Below are positions 22,991 through 31,641 of a stretch of DNA of 34,971 bases, one piece after another. This DNA comes from Curvibacter sp. (GTDB taxonomy: Bacteria; Pseudomonadota; Gammaproteobacteria; Burkholderiales; Burkholderiaceae_C): positions 1 to 34,971 of the forward strand of contig JADCGR010000028.1 of NCBI GenBank assembly GCA_020248905.1, given 5' to 3'. The position numbers were made by a program, and so were the translations under genes. A model generated the notes under the pieces. The model saw only the letters and a list, made by a program, of their open reading frames with translations. It had not been told where the DNA came from and searched no databases. The stretch's first letter is position 1, and the number at the start of each line of letters is the position of its first letter.

Positions 22991-24078
22991 TTCTTCGCCC
23001 CGATCGTCAGCGCTGCAGCACGCGAGGCTGCCAGCGCCTGCGCATCAGGGGCCTGGCGCGTGGGCCAGCCCTGCAGGTGCCGTTCGCACAGACGGCCCAT
23101 GGCCTCGATCCAGGGCGCGCTGTCGTTGAGGCAGGGGATGTAATGGAACTGCTCGCCGCCCGCGTTCAAGAAGGCCTCACGAGCCTCCTGGGCGATCTCC
23201 TCCAGCGTCTCCAGACAGTCGCTGGTGAAGCCGGGGCAGGCCACGTCCACCCGCTTGATGCCGGCCTGGGCCAGTGCGATCAGCGTCGGCTCGGTGTAAG
23301 GCTCCAGCCATTTGGCCTTGCCAAAGCGCGACTGGAAGGTCAGCTGCACCTGTTCGCGCCCCAGCCCCAGCTTTTCCGCCAGCAGGCGTGCGGTCTTGTG
23401 GCACTCGCAGTGGTACGGGTCCCCAAGGTTGAGCGTGCGCTCGGGCACGCCATGGAAGCTCAGCACCAGCTTGTCGGGGCGGCCATGCTCCTGCCAATAG
23501 GCACTGATGCGCGCAGCCAGCGCATCGATGTAGGCTGCGTCGTCGTGGTAACGGTTGATGAAGCGCAGTTCGGGCAGATGGCGCGCCCGGGTCGACCAGC
23601 TCGTGACGGCATCCATCACACTGGCCGTCGTGGTGCCGGAGTACTGCGGGTAGGCCGGCAGAATGAGCACGCGCGTGACACCCTCGGCCTTGAGGGCATC
23701 CATCTCGCTGGCGATCGACGGGTTGCCATAGCGCATGGCGTAGCGCACCGTGACGTGATGCCCCTGCTGCTGCAGCCGGCCCTGCAGGGCCCGGGCCTGG
23801 TAATCGGTCCATACCTTCAGGGGCGAGCCCTCCGGCGTCCAGATGCTGGCGTACTTGGCGGCTGACTTCGCGGGCCGCAGCCGCAGGATGATGCCGTGCA
23901 GGATCAGCCACCAGATCGGTCGGGGGATTTCGACGACTCTCGGGTCGCCGAGGAATTCGGCGAGATAGCGGCGCAGGGCCGCAGGCGTGGGTGCATCTGG
24001 CGTGCCGAGGTTGCAGAACAGGATGGCCGTGCGCGGCGCTTGGCCGTGGACGTAAGCGGGTTCTTGTTGGAAAGCCAT
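22987..24078 (-). CDS. hemH: Ferrochelatase
   Basis: 363 residues. Inserts ferrous iron into protoporphyrin IX, the last step of haem synthesis and the branch away from bacteriochlorophyll. The catalytic His209 sits in VLSFHGVPERT and Glu290 in CPGFTSDCLETLEE; the N-terminal AILFCNLGTPDAPTPAALRRYLAEFL and PLYPQYSG-like PAYPQYSGTTT are family standards. I start at ATG 24078; the open frame runs on to 24324 but enters the divergent gene. An ATG at 24099 would add seven residues. Only 19 bp separate its start from the HAD gene, so its promoter must lie in that gene. Confidence 0.95.
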   Translation of the reverse strand: MAFQQEPAYVHGQAPRTAILFCNLGTPDAPTPAALRRYLAEFLGDPRVVEIPRPIWWLILHGIILRLRPAKSAAKYASIWTPEGSPLKVWTDYQARALQGRLQQQGHHVTVRYAMRYGNPSIASEMDALKAEGVTRVLILPAYPQYSGTTTASVMDAVTSWSTRARHLPELRFINRYHDDAAYIDALAARISAYWQEHGRPDKLVLSFHGVPERTLNLGDPYHCECHKTARLLAEKLGLGREQVQLTFQSRFGKAKWLEPYTEPTLIALAQAGIKRVDVACPGFTSDCLETLEEIAQEAREAFLNAGGEQFHYIPCLNDSAPWIEAMGRLCERHLQGWPTRQAPDAQALAASRAAALTIGAKN

Positions 24079-24097
24079 GCGGTATTCTCGCCGAGCC

Positions 24098-24802
24098 ATG
24101 ACCGTTACGTTGCAACCCGCCCGAATCAAGGCCATTTCCCTGGATCTGGACGACACCCTCTGGCCGATCTGGCCCGTGATCGCCCGCGCCGAGCAGGCTT
24201 TGCAGGATTGGCTGCGTCCCCGCGCGCCCGCCACGTCCGCGTGGCTGGCCAATGCCGAGAATCGCCACGCCGTGCGGCAGGCGCTGCTACAGAGTCGCCC
24301 GGACATCGGCCACGACCTGCGCACCTTGCGCCAGGAACTGATACGCCATGTCCTGCGAGAGCATGCGGAAGACGAGGCGCTGGTGGCACCAGCCTACGAG
24401 GTCTTCATCGCACAGCGCATGCGCGTGGCGCTCTACGACGACGCTCTTCCTGCGTTGGATTGGTTGTCAAAGCGCTTTCCCGTCGTGGCGGTGTCCAATG
24501 GCAATGCCGATGTGCAGCGCGTGGGCCTGGGGTCGTTCTTCCGTGCCAGCCTGAGCGCCCAGGAGTTTGGGGTGGGCAAGCCCGATGCACGCATCTTCCA
24601 TGCCGCAGCGCAGGCCGCCGGGGTGGAGGCGCACGAGGTACTGCATGTGGGTGACGACGCGGCACTGGACGTGGTTGGCGCCCTGCACGCCGGCATGCAG
24701 ACCGTCTGGGTCAACCGCAGCGCTCAGAACTGGCCGCACGCGCCGCACCAGCCGCATGCCACGGTAAACGACATGGCGGCCCTGTGCCGCCTGCTTGGCT
24801 GA
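24098..24802 (+). CDS. HAD-superfamily hydrolase
   Basis: 234 residues. Motif I SLDLDDTLWP (nucleophile Asp16, acid Asp18), motif II VSNGNAD, motif III lysine in GVGKPDARIF and motif IV HVGDDAALDVVGA are all present, with a helical C1 cap between 25 and 95. The family covers small-molecule phosphatases; the DLDDTLW start is common to YigB/5-amino-6-(5-phosphoribitylamino)uracil phosphatase-like proteins, which is a possible role. Start chosen at 24098; a second ATG at 24077 would overlap hemH. No strong ribosome site is visible. Confidence 0.9.
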   Translation: MTVTLQPARIKAISLDLDDTLWPIWPVIARAEQALQDWLRPRAPATSAWLANAENRHAVRQALLQSRPDIGHDLRTLRQELIRHVLREHAEDEALVAPAYEVFIAQRMRVALYDDALPALDWLSKRFPVVAVSNGNADVQRVGLGSFFRASLSAQEFGVGKPDARIFHAAAQAAGVEAHEVLHVGDDAALDVVGALHAGMQTVWVNRSAQNWPHAPHQPHATVNDMAALCRLLG

Positions 24803-24821
24803 CAGCTCCACTGCGGTGGCC

Positions 24822-27248
24822 TCAGCGCGCAGGTTGCAGCACCAGCGTGCTGCGGGTGGCTTTTCTGACGTCTGCCGCGTCTAGGTGCATGGGCTGGTAA
24901 CGTCCGGCGACGTAGTCCCGCACCTGGTCGCTGTAATGCGCATCAAACAACACGCCGCTTTGCCCGATCGGGTTGATGCTCAGGGCCTGGCCCGGTGCGG
25001 CGAAATCAATCAGACGGCGGGTGGAGGGGCCGTAGGTCACCTGCCAGGGCGCCGGCCCGAGGGGCTGGGACAGGTTGTTCGGTATCTCGCGTCCACCGGA
25101 GACCTCCAGCGGACCGATGTTGAACACCCAGTCCAGCGGCTTGATGCGGCCCAGAGGGTGAGCGTGCAGGACCTGATGGTTGCGGCCCCAGGTCCAGCCC
25201 GGCAAGGCAGCGCCTCTTTCCTCGCGCAGGTGTTCCAGCGCGGCCTGCCACGCGCGCTGGACGATGTCGTTGCGGGTCTCTTTCTTCTCGCTGCGACGGT
25301 CGTCCCACCAGGGCGAGAGCGGGTCGGTTGCCAGGCGTGGCAGCGCGTGGTCGATGGCGCGCGTGCGCAGGAGGTTGGCGAACTGCGCCTTGCCCAGTTC
25401 GTCGGCCATGGCGGCGCGAGCGAGCTCGTAGAGGAACTGGTTGAAAAGGGTGGGTGCGATGCTGCCGGCATTGTGGCGGCCGTCCCATTCGGCAAGCTGG
25501 TCAATCAGGGAGCGCTCGACCGGGTCGCGCGCCATTTCCCGCAGCAGGGGCAGCAGGGGGCGCAGCACGCGAGGCCCATAGTCGGTGGTCTCATCGAGCT
25601 GCAGGGCCTGGCTGTGCTGCACGGTCCAGCCCCCGGTGCGGCTGCGCAGCAGCTGGTCAAGCCGGCGGGCCCGGTCGGGCAGGTTGTAGTAGCCGGGCAC
25701 GGGTACACCGCTGCGTGGCACGGGCTGGTGGTTGGCTGACATGATGTAGCCGCGTGCAGGGTTTTCTTCCTGCGGGTTGTCAGCAAAGCGGTAGAAGCCC
25801 GGCTTCTCCGACTCTGCACTGTCGCCGCTGAGGATGAAGCTTGGATTCACCGCCGCTGCGCGCTGCACCAGCCGCGCCGCCGCCCACCAGCCGATGTCGC
25901 CGCTGGCGCTGGCCCACACCACATTGACGCCGGGCGCGTGGATCTTGCTCGCAGCGCTGCGCGCCTTGGCCAGGGTGTCGGCGCGGTTGAGTTCGTAGAA
26001 AGCGTCCAGAACCGGGTTTTCGCTCTCCAGCAAGGTCCACCACAGGGCCACGGGTGACTGCCCCAGGCTGTCGGGGAAGACCTGATGGATCAGCGGTCCG
26101 TGCGGCGAGCGTTGCAGCGTGAGGCTCACGGGCTCGCCGTCCTTGACCTGGATGAGTTCCTCGCGTCGGCGCAGGTCCACCCACTGGCCGCGGTAGGCTA
26201 CCTGCCTGGGGTTGGCCGGGTTGGCCCGCAGTGCCACCAGATCCATGTCGTCGTTCTGGAACATGGTGAGGCTCCAGCCGAAGTCCTGGTTATGGCCCAG
26301 CAGGGCAAACGGATTCAGTCCCAGGAAGTGGCCGTAGAGCTCGAAACCCGGTGCCTTGAGGTGGGCCTCGTACCAGACGGCTGGCAAGGCGAAGCTGATG
26401 TGTGGATCGCCCGCGAGCAGGGGCTTGCCACTGGCCGTGCGCCGCCCCGAGATCGCCCAGGCATTGCTGCCCTCGAACAGGGGTACGCCGGCCAGGCCCA
26501 GCGCCTGCTGGCTGACCTCGGCCACGCGGGCGAGGGCCTGCCAGTCGGCCTGCGCCAGGGGTGCGGGGCCGCGCGACTGCGCCATCGGCCCGACCACACC
26601 CAAAGGGTACCAGTCCAGGTCGAAGACTCGCAGGTAGTCGGGACCCAGCTGGTCTCGCACATAGGTCAGCACGGGCTCGGTACGCAAGCCGGCGGCAAAG
26701 CTGTAAGCCAGGTAGCCTGCCACTGCCAGGGTGTCCACGGCCGTGTAGGGCTGGGGCTGGATGCCGAGCAGGCCGAACTCCAGCGGCAGGGGCCGGGTGT
26801 CCTGGAACTCGTTGATTCCATCGAGATAGGCCTGCAGGGCCTGGCCCGAAGGACCTTTGAAGTCGATACGCTGCACGCTTTCCTCGGCATGGGCGCGCAG
26901 CTCCAGGGTGCGGAACAGGCGGTCGGTATCAACGAGATTGGCCCCCAGGATTTCCGCAAGCTCGCCGCGCGCGAGGCGGCGCATCATCTCCATCTGGAAC
27001 AGACGGTCCTGCGCATGCAAAAAGCCAAGGGCCCGGTAGAGATCGGCCTCGCTCTGCGCCTGTAGATGCGGCACGCCGCGCTCGTCCCAGTTCACCTGTA
27101 CCGGCGCTCGCAGGCCTTCCAGAGCCAGGCTGCCGCTGCGCTGCGGTAGCTTGCTTCGGGCGTGCCAGACGCCGGCAGCAAGGGCAATGGCCGCGACCGT
27201 CAGCAGAACCATGAGCAGCACAAACAGGACTTTGAACAGGCGTTTCAT
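24822..27248 (-). CDS. Penicillin-acylase family amidohydrolase
   Basis: 808 residues, an Ntn-hydrolase precursor. The N-terminus has a charged start and a hydrophobic segment (5-26), so it is exported or anchored facing the periplasm. Residues 40-255 form the alpha-chain region, and the beta chain should begin at Ser261 (EG-SNAWAISG) after autocleavage between Gly260 and Ser261. LAGDPHISFALPAVWYEAHL and GHNQDFGWSLTMF are usual beta-chain segments. Members cleave penicillins, acyl-homoserine lactones or other amides; the substrate is not readable. It lies 49 bp after hpnE on the same strand and may share the hopanoid transcript. Confidence 0.92.
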   Translation of the reverse strand: MKRLFKVLFVLLMVLLTVAAIALAAGVWHARSKLPQRSGSLALEGLRAPVQVNWDERGVPHLQAQSEADLYRALGFLHAQDRLFQMEMMRRLARGELAEILGANLVDTDRLFRTLELRAHAEESVQRIDFKGPSGQALQAYLDGINEFQDTRPLPLEFGLLGIQPQPYTAVDTLAVAGYLAYSFAAGLRTEPVLTYVRDQLGPDYLRVFDLDWYPLGVVGPMAQSRGPAPLAQADWQALARVAEVSQQALGLAGVPLFEGSNAWAISGRRTASGKPLLAGDPHISFALPAVWYEAHLKAPGFELYGHFLGLNPFALLGHNQDFGWSLTMFQNDDMDLVALRANPANPRQVAYRGQWVDLRRREELIQVKDGEPVSLTLQRSPHGPLIHQVFPDSLGQSPVALWWTLLESENPVLDAFYELNRADTLAKARSAASKIHAPGVNVVWASASGDIGWWAAARLVQRAAAVNPSFILSGDSAESEKPGFYRFADNPQEENPARGYIMSANHQPVPRSGVPVPGYYNLPDRARRLDQLLRSRTGGWTVQHSQALQLDETTDYGPRVLRPLLPLLREMARDPVERSLIDQLAEWDGRHNAGSIAPTLFNQFLYELARAAMADELGKAQFANLLRTRAIDHALPRLATDPLSPWWDDRRSEKKETRNDIVQRAWQAALEHLREERGAALPGWTWGRNHQVLHAHPLGRIKPLDWVFNIGPLEVSGGREIPNNLSQPLGPAPWQVTYGPSTRRLIDFAAPGQALSINPIGQSGVLFDAHYSDQVRDYVAGRYQPMHLDAADVRKATRSTLVLQPAR

Positions 27249-27297
27249 CGGGAGCGGTTATTGGCTTCAGCTTAAAGGGAGGCACGGGAGCTTTGTA

Positions 27298-28560
27298 TCA
27301 CTGCCCGACGGCCCGGGCCGCTGAGAGCCCGCTGCGCACCGCGCCCTCCAGCGTGGCCGGGTAGGGCCCGGCAAGGTAGTCACCGCAGGCCAGCAGGCCC
27401 GGTGCGATGCGCTGCGGCGGTCGCTGCAGGCCCGGGGTGCAGGCAAAGGTTGCGCGCTTCTCAACCACAGTCTGCACGGCCTGCAGATCCAGGCGCAGCT
27501 GCGCCTGGGCCTGGCGCAGGACTTGCGCCTCCAGGAGTTCGCGTTCGCCGCTGCTGGAGCTGATGACAAAAGCCAGCAGACCGGGAGTCGCGCCCAGCTG
27601 TCCCCGGTCGAAGGCGAACTGCGCCGGCTGCTCCAGGCTCTGGCGCAGCGCGAGCATGGGTGCCGACAGTCGGGCACCTGGTGCCCAGGCATAAACGGTG
27701 GTGATGGCTTCGAAGGACAGCGCGGCGGACGTGGCGGACCATTGTGGGTTGACGGTGGCTGCCAGGCGGGCCGCTTCTGTCGAGGTGCAGGCCAGCACAA
27801 CGGCGTCAAAGTCCTGTCCGTCGAGTTGCCAGCCGCTCTGGTGCGCCTGGAGGCTCGTGATGCGCACGCCGCAGTGCAGCTTAACTCCTCGTGCCTGCAG
27901 CCAGCGATGGGCCGCTTGCGGGAAGAGGGCGCCAAGATCAGTGCGCGGCAGCAGTAGCTGCGAGCCCCCACGCACGGCGAACAGGGCATCGTGCAGCACC
28001 CGCAGGAAGACCTGCGCGCTGGCTCGGCCAGCCGGCGTGTTGAGCGCGGAGACACAGAGCGGCTCGATCAGCTCGGCCTGAACGCGCGGGCCGAGGCGGG
28101 CGCAGAGTTCCGCCACGCTCAGAGTGTCGGCGCATTTGAAGCCTGCGAGCTTCCAGCCTGTCGCGGCGCGTAGCAGGCCCAGACGCTCGCCAAGCGGCCA
28201 GGCGTCGTTGCGCAGGATACCGGCCAGCACGTCCAGGGGGACTGGCAGATCTGGCAAACGCAGGCCGGCGTCGGACTGGTCGGGGAACCGCAGGGTCAGC
28301 GGCAGGCGCTGAAGTGAGGCCTCGAGGTCGACGCCCACCTGTTGCATGAGACGCAAGGATTCGGTGTAGGCGCCGATGAGGATGTGCTGGCCGTTGTCGA
28401 CAGTGACCTTGCTGCCGTCGGGCAGCTCGATACCCAGCCCTCGGGCCCGGCCGCCCGCTGTGCGCGCGGACTCAAAGACCGTGAGCTGATGGCCGCCTTC
28501 GACGGCCTGCACGGCGGCAGCCAGGCCGGCCCAGCCGGCGCCGACGACGGCTAGCTTCAT
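27298..28560 (-). CDS. hpnE: Hydroxysqualene dehydroxylase
   Basis: 420 residues. Flavin amine oxidase-type fold with the FAD site VVGAGWAGLAAA (5-16), an acidic end at residue 33, and GGRARG (about 40-45). The C-terminus has LLACGDYLAGPYPATLEGAVRSGLSAA, the second FAD contact. It takes the last step, hydroxysqualene to squalene, in the HpnCDE route. The start at 28560 (MKLAVVGAGW) gives the normal length; extra residues to 28620 are not homologous. It is third in hpnC-hpnD-hpnE, 79 bp after hpnD. Confidence 0.93.
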   Translation of the reverse strand: MKLAVVGAGWAGLAAAVQAVEGGHQLTVFESARTAGGRARGLGIELPDGSKVTVDNGQHILIGAYTESLRLMQQVGVDLEASLQRLPLTLRFPDQSDAGLRLPDLPVPLDVLAGILRNDAWPLGERLGLLRAATGWKLAGFKCADTLSVAELCARLGPRVQAELIEPLCVSALNTPAGRASAQVFLRVLHDALFAVRGGSQLLLPRTDLGALFPQAAHRWLQARGVKLHCGVRITSLQAHQSGWQLDGQDFDAVVLACTSTEAARLAATVNPQWSATSAALSFEAITTVYAWAPGARLSAPMLALRQSLEQPAQFAFDRGQLGATPGLLAFVISSSSGERELLEAQVLRQAQAQLRLDLQAVQTVVEKRATFACTPGLQRPPQRIAPGLLACGDYLAGPYPATLEGAVRSGLSAARAVGQ

Positions 28561-28639
28561 TCGACCACCGCCGGCCCGTCGCAAAGCGCAAAGGCCACCG
28601 TAAGGGACGGGGCAGCGCAAGAAGTCACAGGCGTCGGGG

Positions 28640-29482
28640 TCATAGCTTCCCCAGCGCCTGTACCCTCCAAGCCAGCCAAAGCTTGCGCAAGGGCGTCAGG
28701 CTGGTGTGCTGATGCAGCACCTGGAAGCCATCGCGCTCAATCTCACGCAGCAGCGTGCGGTAGATGCTGGCCATCATCAGTCCCGGCTTCTGGGCACGCC
28801 GGTCGCTTGCGGGCAGCAGGGCGAGGGCTTCGTCGTAAAGCTGGTACGCGCGCCGGGCCTGGAAGGCCATCAGGGCCGTGAAGCGATCCGAGTACTGTCG
28901 GCTCAGGATTTCGTGAGCCTTGACGTGGAACTGCTGCAGCTCGTTGACCGGAAGGTAGATGCGGCCGCGCAGCGCGTCCTCACCCACGTCGCGGATGATA
29001 TTGGTGAGTTGGAAGGCCAGGCCCAGGGTGTGCGCATAGCGGGTGGTGGCCTCTTCGGTCTGACCGAAGATGCGCGCGGCAACCTCGCCCACGATGCCGG
29101 CCACTAGGTGGCAGTAGCGCTGCAGGCCGGGGTAGTCCAAGTAGCGCGTCTGCTGCAGGTCCATCTGGCAGCCCTCGATCACCGCATGCAGGTGGCGCGC
29201 CTCGATGCCGTAAGCCTGCACGTGGGGCATCAGAGCTTGCAGCACGGGGTGGCCGGGCTGGCCTGCCCAAGCGCGTTCGACCTCGGCCTGCCACCAGGCC
29301 AGCTTGGCCTGTGCGACGCCGGGGTCAGAGACCTCGTCGACCACATCGTCGACTTCGCGGCAGAAGGCATAGAACGCCGTGATGGCCGCGCGCCTAGGCC
29401 TGGGCAGGAAGAGGAAGGCGTAGTAAAAGCTGCTGCCGGAGGCGGCGGCCTTGTCCTGGACGTATTGCTCGGGTGTGCTCAT
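28640..29482 (-). CDS. hpnD: Presqualene diphosphate synthase
   Basis: 280 residues, trans-isoprenyl diphosphate synthase (squalene/phytoene synthase) fold. The two aspartate-rich motifs are REVDDVVDE (about 43-51) and NIIRDVGEDALRGRIYLP (about 176-193). It joins two farnesyl diphosphates to presqualene diphosphate. The HpnD type is favoured over phytoene synthase by position between hpnC and hpnE. The start at 29482 (MSTPEQYVQDK) is preferred to one at 29524. It follows hpnC by 25 bp. Confidence 0.93.
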   Translation of the reverse strand: MSTPEQYVQDKAAASGSSFYYAFLFLPRPRRAAITAFYAFCREVDDVVDEVSDPGVAQAKLAWWQAEVERAWAGQPGHPVLQALMPHVQAYGIEARHLHAVIEGCQMDLQQTRYLDYPGLQRYCHLVAGIVGEVAARIFGQTEEATTRYAHTLGLAFQLTNIIRDVGEDALRGRIYLPVNELQQFHVKAHEILSRQYSDRFTALMAFQARRAYQLYDEALALLPASDRRAQKPGLMMASIYRTLLREIERDGFQVLHQHTSLTPLRKLWLAWRVQALGKL

Positions 29483-29507
29483 GGTGCTCGCGTGTACCGT
29501 CCGATTG

Positions 29508-30362
29508 TCACATCCACACTGCAAGCCAGATCATTCGCGGAGCGTCCACGGCACGTACAGTGGGACGGTGCTGCAGGGTGTTGTAGCCCAGGGCCTCGAT
29601 CCGGTCGAGGATGCGCAGCCCCCCCTGCACCACGAGGCGCAATTCCCAGCCCGCGCGGCCCGGAACGCGGTGCACGAGCGGCGCGCCTTCCAGCATCAGG
29701 GCTCTGGCCCAGTGCACCTGCTCGGCCAGCAGAGCCCGCAGTGCCGGGGTGGGTCGCAGGGCCACGATGTCCGCCCGGGTCACACCGTGGGCAGCACCGT
29801 CTGCGGCGTTCAGGTAGTGGCGGCCGCGCGGGACGTCGCGGCTCAGGTCCTGCCAGAAGTTGATCAGTTGCAGCGCGCTGCAGATGGCATCGCTCTGGCG
29901 CAGGGCAGTGGCGTCCTGGACGCCGTAGAGATGCAGCAGCAGGCGGCCCACGGGGTTGGCCGAGCGGCGGCAGTAATCCAGCAGCTCGGCGCGGTCGGCA
30001 TAGCCCTCGTGATCACGCGTCTTGCGCACGTCCTGGGCGAAGGCATCCAGCAGGTCGTCCAGCAGGTGCATCGGGAGCCGGAACGCGCCCAACTGCACAC
30101 CAAGGGGCTCGAACACTTCCGGCCAGCGCCCGCTGTGTGACTGCCCCAGACCGACCGCCAGCAGGTCGGCACGGTAGCTGGCCAACTCGTCCAGACGCCG
30201 GTCAGCCGTGGCTTCACCCTCGTCGGCTATGTCGTCCGCACTACGCGCAAAGTGATAGATCGCGGCGATGGGCGCACGCAGCGCAGGCGGGCACAGCCAG
30301 GAAGCGACCGGAAAATTCTCGTAATGCGTGACCGGCGCGGGGGTTGGGACGGGTAGGTTCAC
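29508..30362 (-). CDS. hpnC: Hydroxysqualene synthase
   Basis: 284 residues, squalene/phytoene synthase fold. HYENFPVASWLCPP at the start is characteristic of HpnC; the metal-binding motifs are RSADDIADEGEA and NFWQDLSRDVPRGRHYLN. It converts presqualene diphosphate to hydroxysqualene. It starts with GTG at 30362; in-frame upstream sequence reaches a stop without another ATG, GTG or TTG. AAGGAG lies unusually far upstream with a small hairpin between. It opens the hpnCDE operon and is divergent from the efflux genes. Confidence 0.93.
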   Translation of the reverse strand: MNLPVPTPAPVTHYENFPVASWLCPPALRAPIAAIYHFARSADDIADEGEATADRRLDELASYRADLLAVGLGQSHSGRWPEVFEPLGVQLGAFRLPMHLLDDLLDAFAQDVRKTRDHEGYADRAELLDYCRRSANPVGRLLLHLYGVQDATALRQSDAICSALQLINFWQDLSRDVPRGRHYLNAADGAAHGVTRADIVALRPTPALRALLAEQVHWARALMLEGAPLVHRVPGRAGWELRLVVQGGLRILDRIEALGYNTLQHRPTVRAVDAPRMIWLAVWM

Positions 30363-30386
30363 GCAGGGGATTTTCCCCCTCCTTGA
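30363..30386 (-). promoter_or_regulatory. Shine-Dalgarno plus hairpin in the hpnC leader
   Basis: On the minus strand AAGGAG is followed by GGGGA-AAA-TCCCC, a 5-bp hairpin, then TGC and the GTG start. Linear spacing is too long for efficient initiation, but a folded hairpin would bring the ribosome site close to the start codon. Confidence 0.45.
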
Positions 30387-30411
30387 CAGAACACGGGTTT
30401 TTTCCTAGATT
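30383..30411 (+). promoter_or_regulatory. Efflux operon promoter
   Basis: TTGACA (30383-30388), 17 bp, TAGATT (30406-30411): the same two hexamers and spacing as the puc promoter. The adaptor ATG is about 50 bp further on. Confidence 0.7.
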
Positions 30412-30431
30412 AATGACCAGTTGGTTATTAA
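30410..30431. promoter_or_regulatory. TetR-type operator at the efflux promoter
   Basis: A 22-bp near-perfect palindrome with arms TTAATGACCA and TGGTTATTAA (9 of 10 pairs match) around GT. It overlaps the end of the -10 and the expected transcription start. TetR/AcrR-family repressors bind such ACCA...TGGT palindromes in front of RND pumps. No such regulator gene is in the window. Confidence 0.7.
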
Positions 30432-30461
30432 TTCCCCCAGCCCACTGCAAGGATCGCGTCC

Positions 30462-31634
30462 ATGTCCAAACAAACTCTCCTGCGCGTGCCAGCTTTGCCG
30501 CGCATCGCGCTGCTCCTCCCCATGGTCGTTCTCCTGGTGGCGTGTAGCCGGCAGGCGCCGCTGGAAGAACCGGTTCGCGCCGTCAAGGTCATAACCTTGC
30601 GCAGCGGTACCCTGGACACTCGTCAGGAGTTCTCCGGCGAGGTGCGGCCGCGCGTGGAGTCGCGGCTGGGTTTCCGGGTGGCTGGCAAGTTGGTGAGCCG
30701 GGAGGTCGAACTGGGCCAGCGCGTCAAGGCTGGCCAAGTGCTGGCGCGTCTTGATCCGCAGGACTACCGGCTTGCGGCCGACGCGGCCCAGGCCCAGCTA
30801 GCCGCAGCCCTCACCAACCGCGACCTGGCGGCGGCGGACTACAAGCGTTTCAAGGAGCTGCGTGAGCAGAACTTCATCAGCGGCGCCGAACTGGAGCGGC
30901 GCGAAGCCACACTGAAGGCCGCGCAGGCCCAGGTGGATCAGGCGCAGGCCCAGTTGACGTCCCAGCGCAACCAAGGCAGCTACACAGCCCTTCTGGCAGA
31001 TACCGCAGGCGTGGTGACGGCCATCGAGGCCGAAAGCGGCCAGGTGGTCAGCGCGGGGCAGCCGGTCGTGCGTCTGGCGCAGGATGGCGGGCGTGACGCC
31101 GTGTTTGCGGTGTCGGAAGACCAACTGGGGCTGATACGAGATGGCAGCGCGGTGGAAGTGCGGGTCTGGCCGGGGCAGACCCGGCTGGCGGGCAAGGTGC
31201 GCGAGGTGTCGGCCAGCGCCGATCCTGTGACCCGCACCTATCAGATCAAGGTGGGCCTAGAGGGACGCGAGCTACCCCCCCTGGGAGCAACCGTGACGGT
31301 GCAGGCCGGAGCCAAGAGCGGGGGTCGCTCGGGCGTGATCAAGCTGCCCACCAGCGCCTTGCGCCAGGACGGCCAGGCCACGGCGGTTTGGGTGCTTGAT
31401 CCCGCGACCATGACCGTCTCGTCCCAGAAGGTACAGATCGCCACTGCCGATGGCAACGAGGCCGTCGTGGCGAGCGGGCTGCAGGAGGGTCAGCAGGTGG
31501 TCACGGCTGGGGTGCATGTGTTGGCGCCGGGACAGAAGGTCATGTTGTGGCGCGAGAAGACTGCGCAGAGCCTCAGCAGTGCGCCGCAGACCCCGTTGGG
31601 CGCCACGTCGGTGATGCCTGGCCAAGCGAAGTGA
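30462..31634 (+). CDS. RND efflux periplasmic adaptor (membrane fusion lipoprotein)
   Basis: 390 residues. Lipoprotein signal: LLVAC28 follows a hydrophobic run, so it is lipid-anchored. The two lipoyl half-motifs are FRVAGKLVSREVELGQRVKAGQVLARLD (about 67-94) and DTAGVVTAIEAESGQVVSAGQPVVRL, with an alpha-helical hairpin between (about 105-175). Beta-barrel and membrane-proximal parts follow. It bridges the pump to an outer-membrane channel. AAGGA 8 bp before ATG. The pump gene starts 7 bp after its stop; no outer-membrane factor is seen in the window. Confidence 0.93.
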   Translation: MSKQTLLRVPALPRIALLLPMVVLLVACSRQAPLEEPVRAVKVITLRSGTLDTRQEFSGEVRPRVESRLGFRVAGKLVSREVELGQRVKAGQVLARLDPQDYRLAADAAQAQLAAALTNRDLAAADYKRFKELREQNFISGAELERREATLKAAQAQVDQAQAQLTSQRNQGSYTALLADTAGVVTAIEAESGQVVSAGQPVVRLAQDGGRDAVFAVSEDQLGLIRDGSAVEVRVWPGQTRLAGKVREVSASADPVTRTYQIKVGLEGRELPPLGATVTVQAGAKSGGRSGVIKLPTSALRQDGQATAVWVLDPATMTVSSQKVQIATADGNEAVVASGLQEGQQVVTAGVHVLAPGQKVMLWREKTAQSLSSAPQTPLGATSVMPGQAK

Positions 31635-31641
31635 GGCGCGT

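Noticed and set aside
22942-23865. 307-residue plus-strand frame
   Set aside because: Antisense to hemH, which has its catalytic residues and family motifs intact.
24803-24821. Short CCAC/GTGG hairpin between the HAD and acylase genes
   Set aside because: Only 4 bp of stem and no T tract on either strand; too weak to call a terminator.
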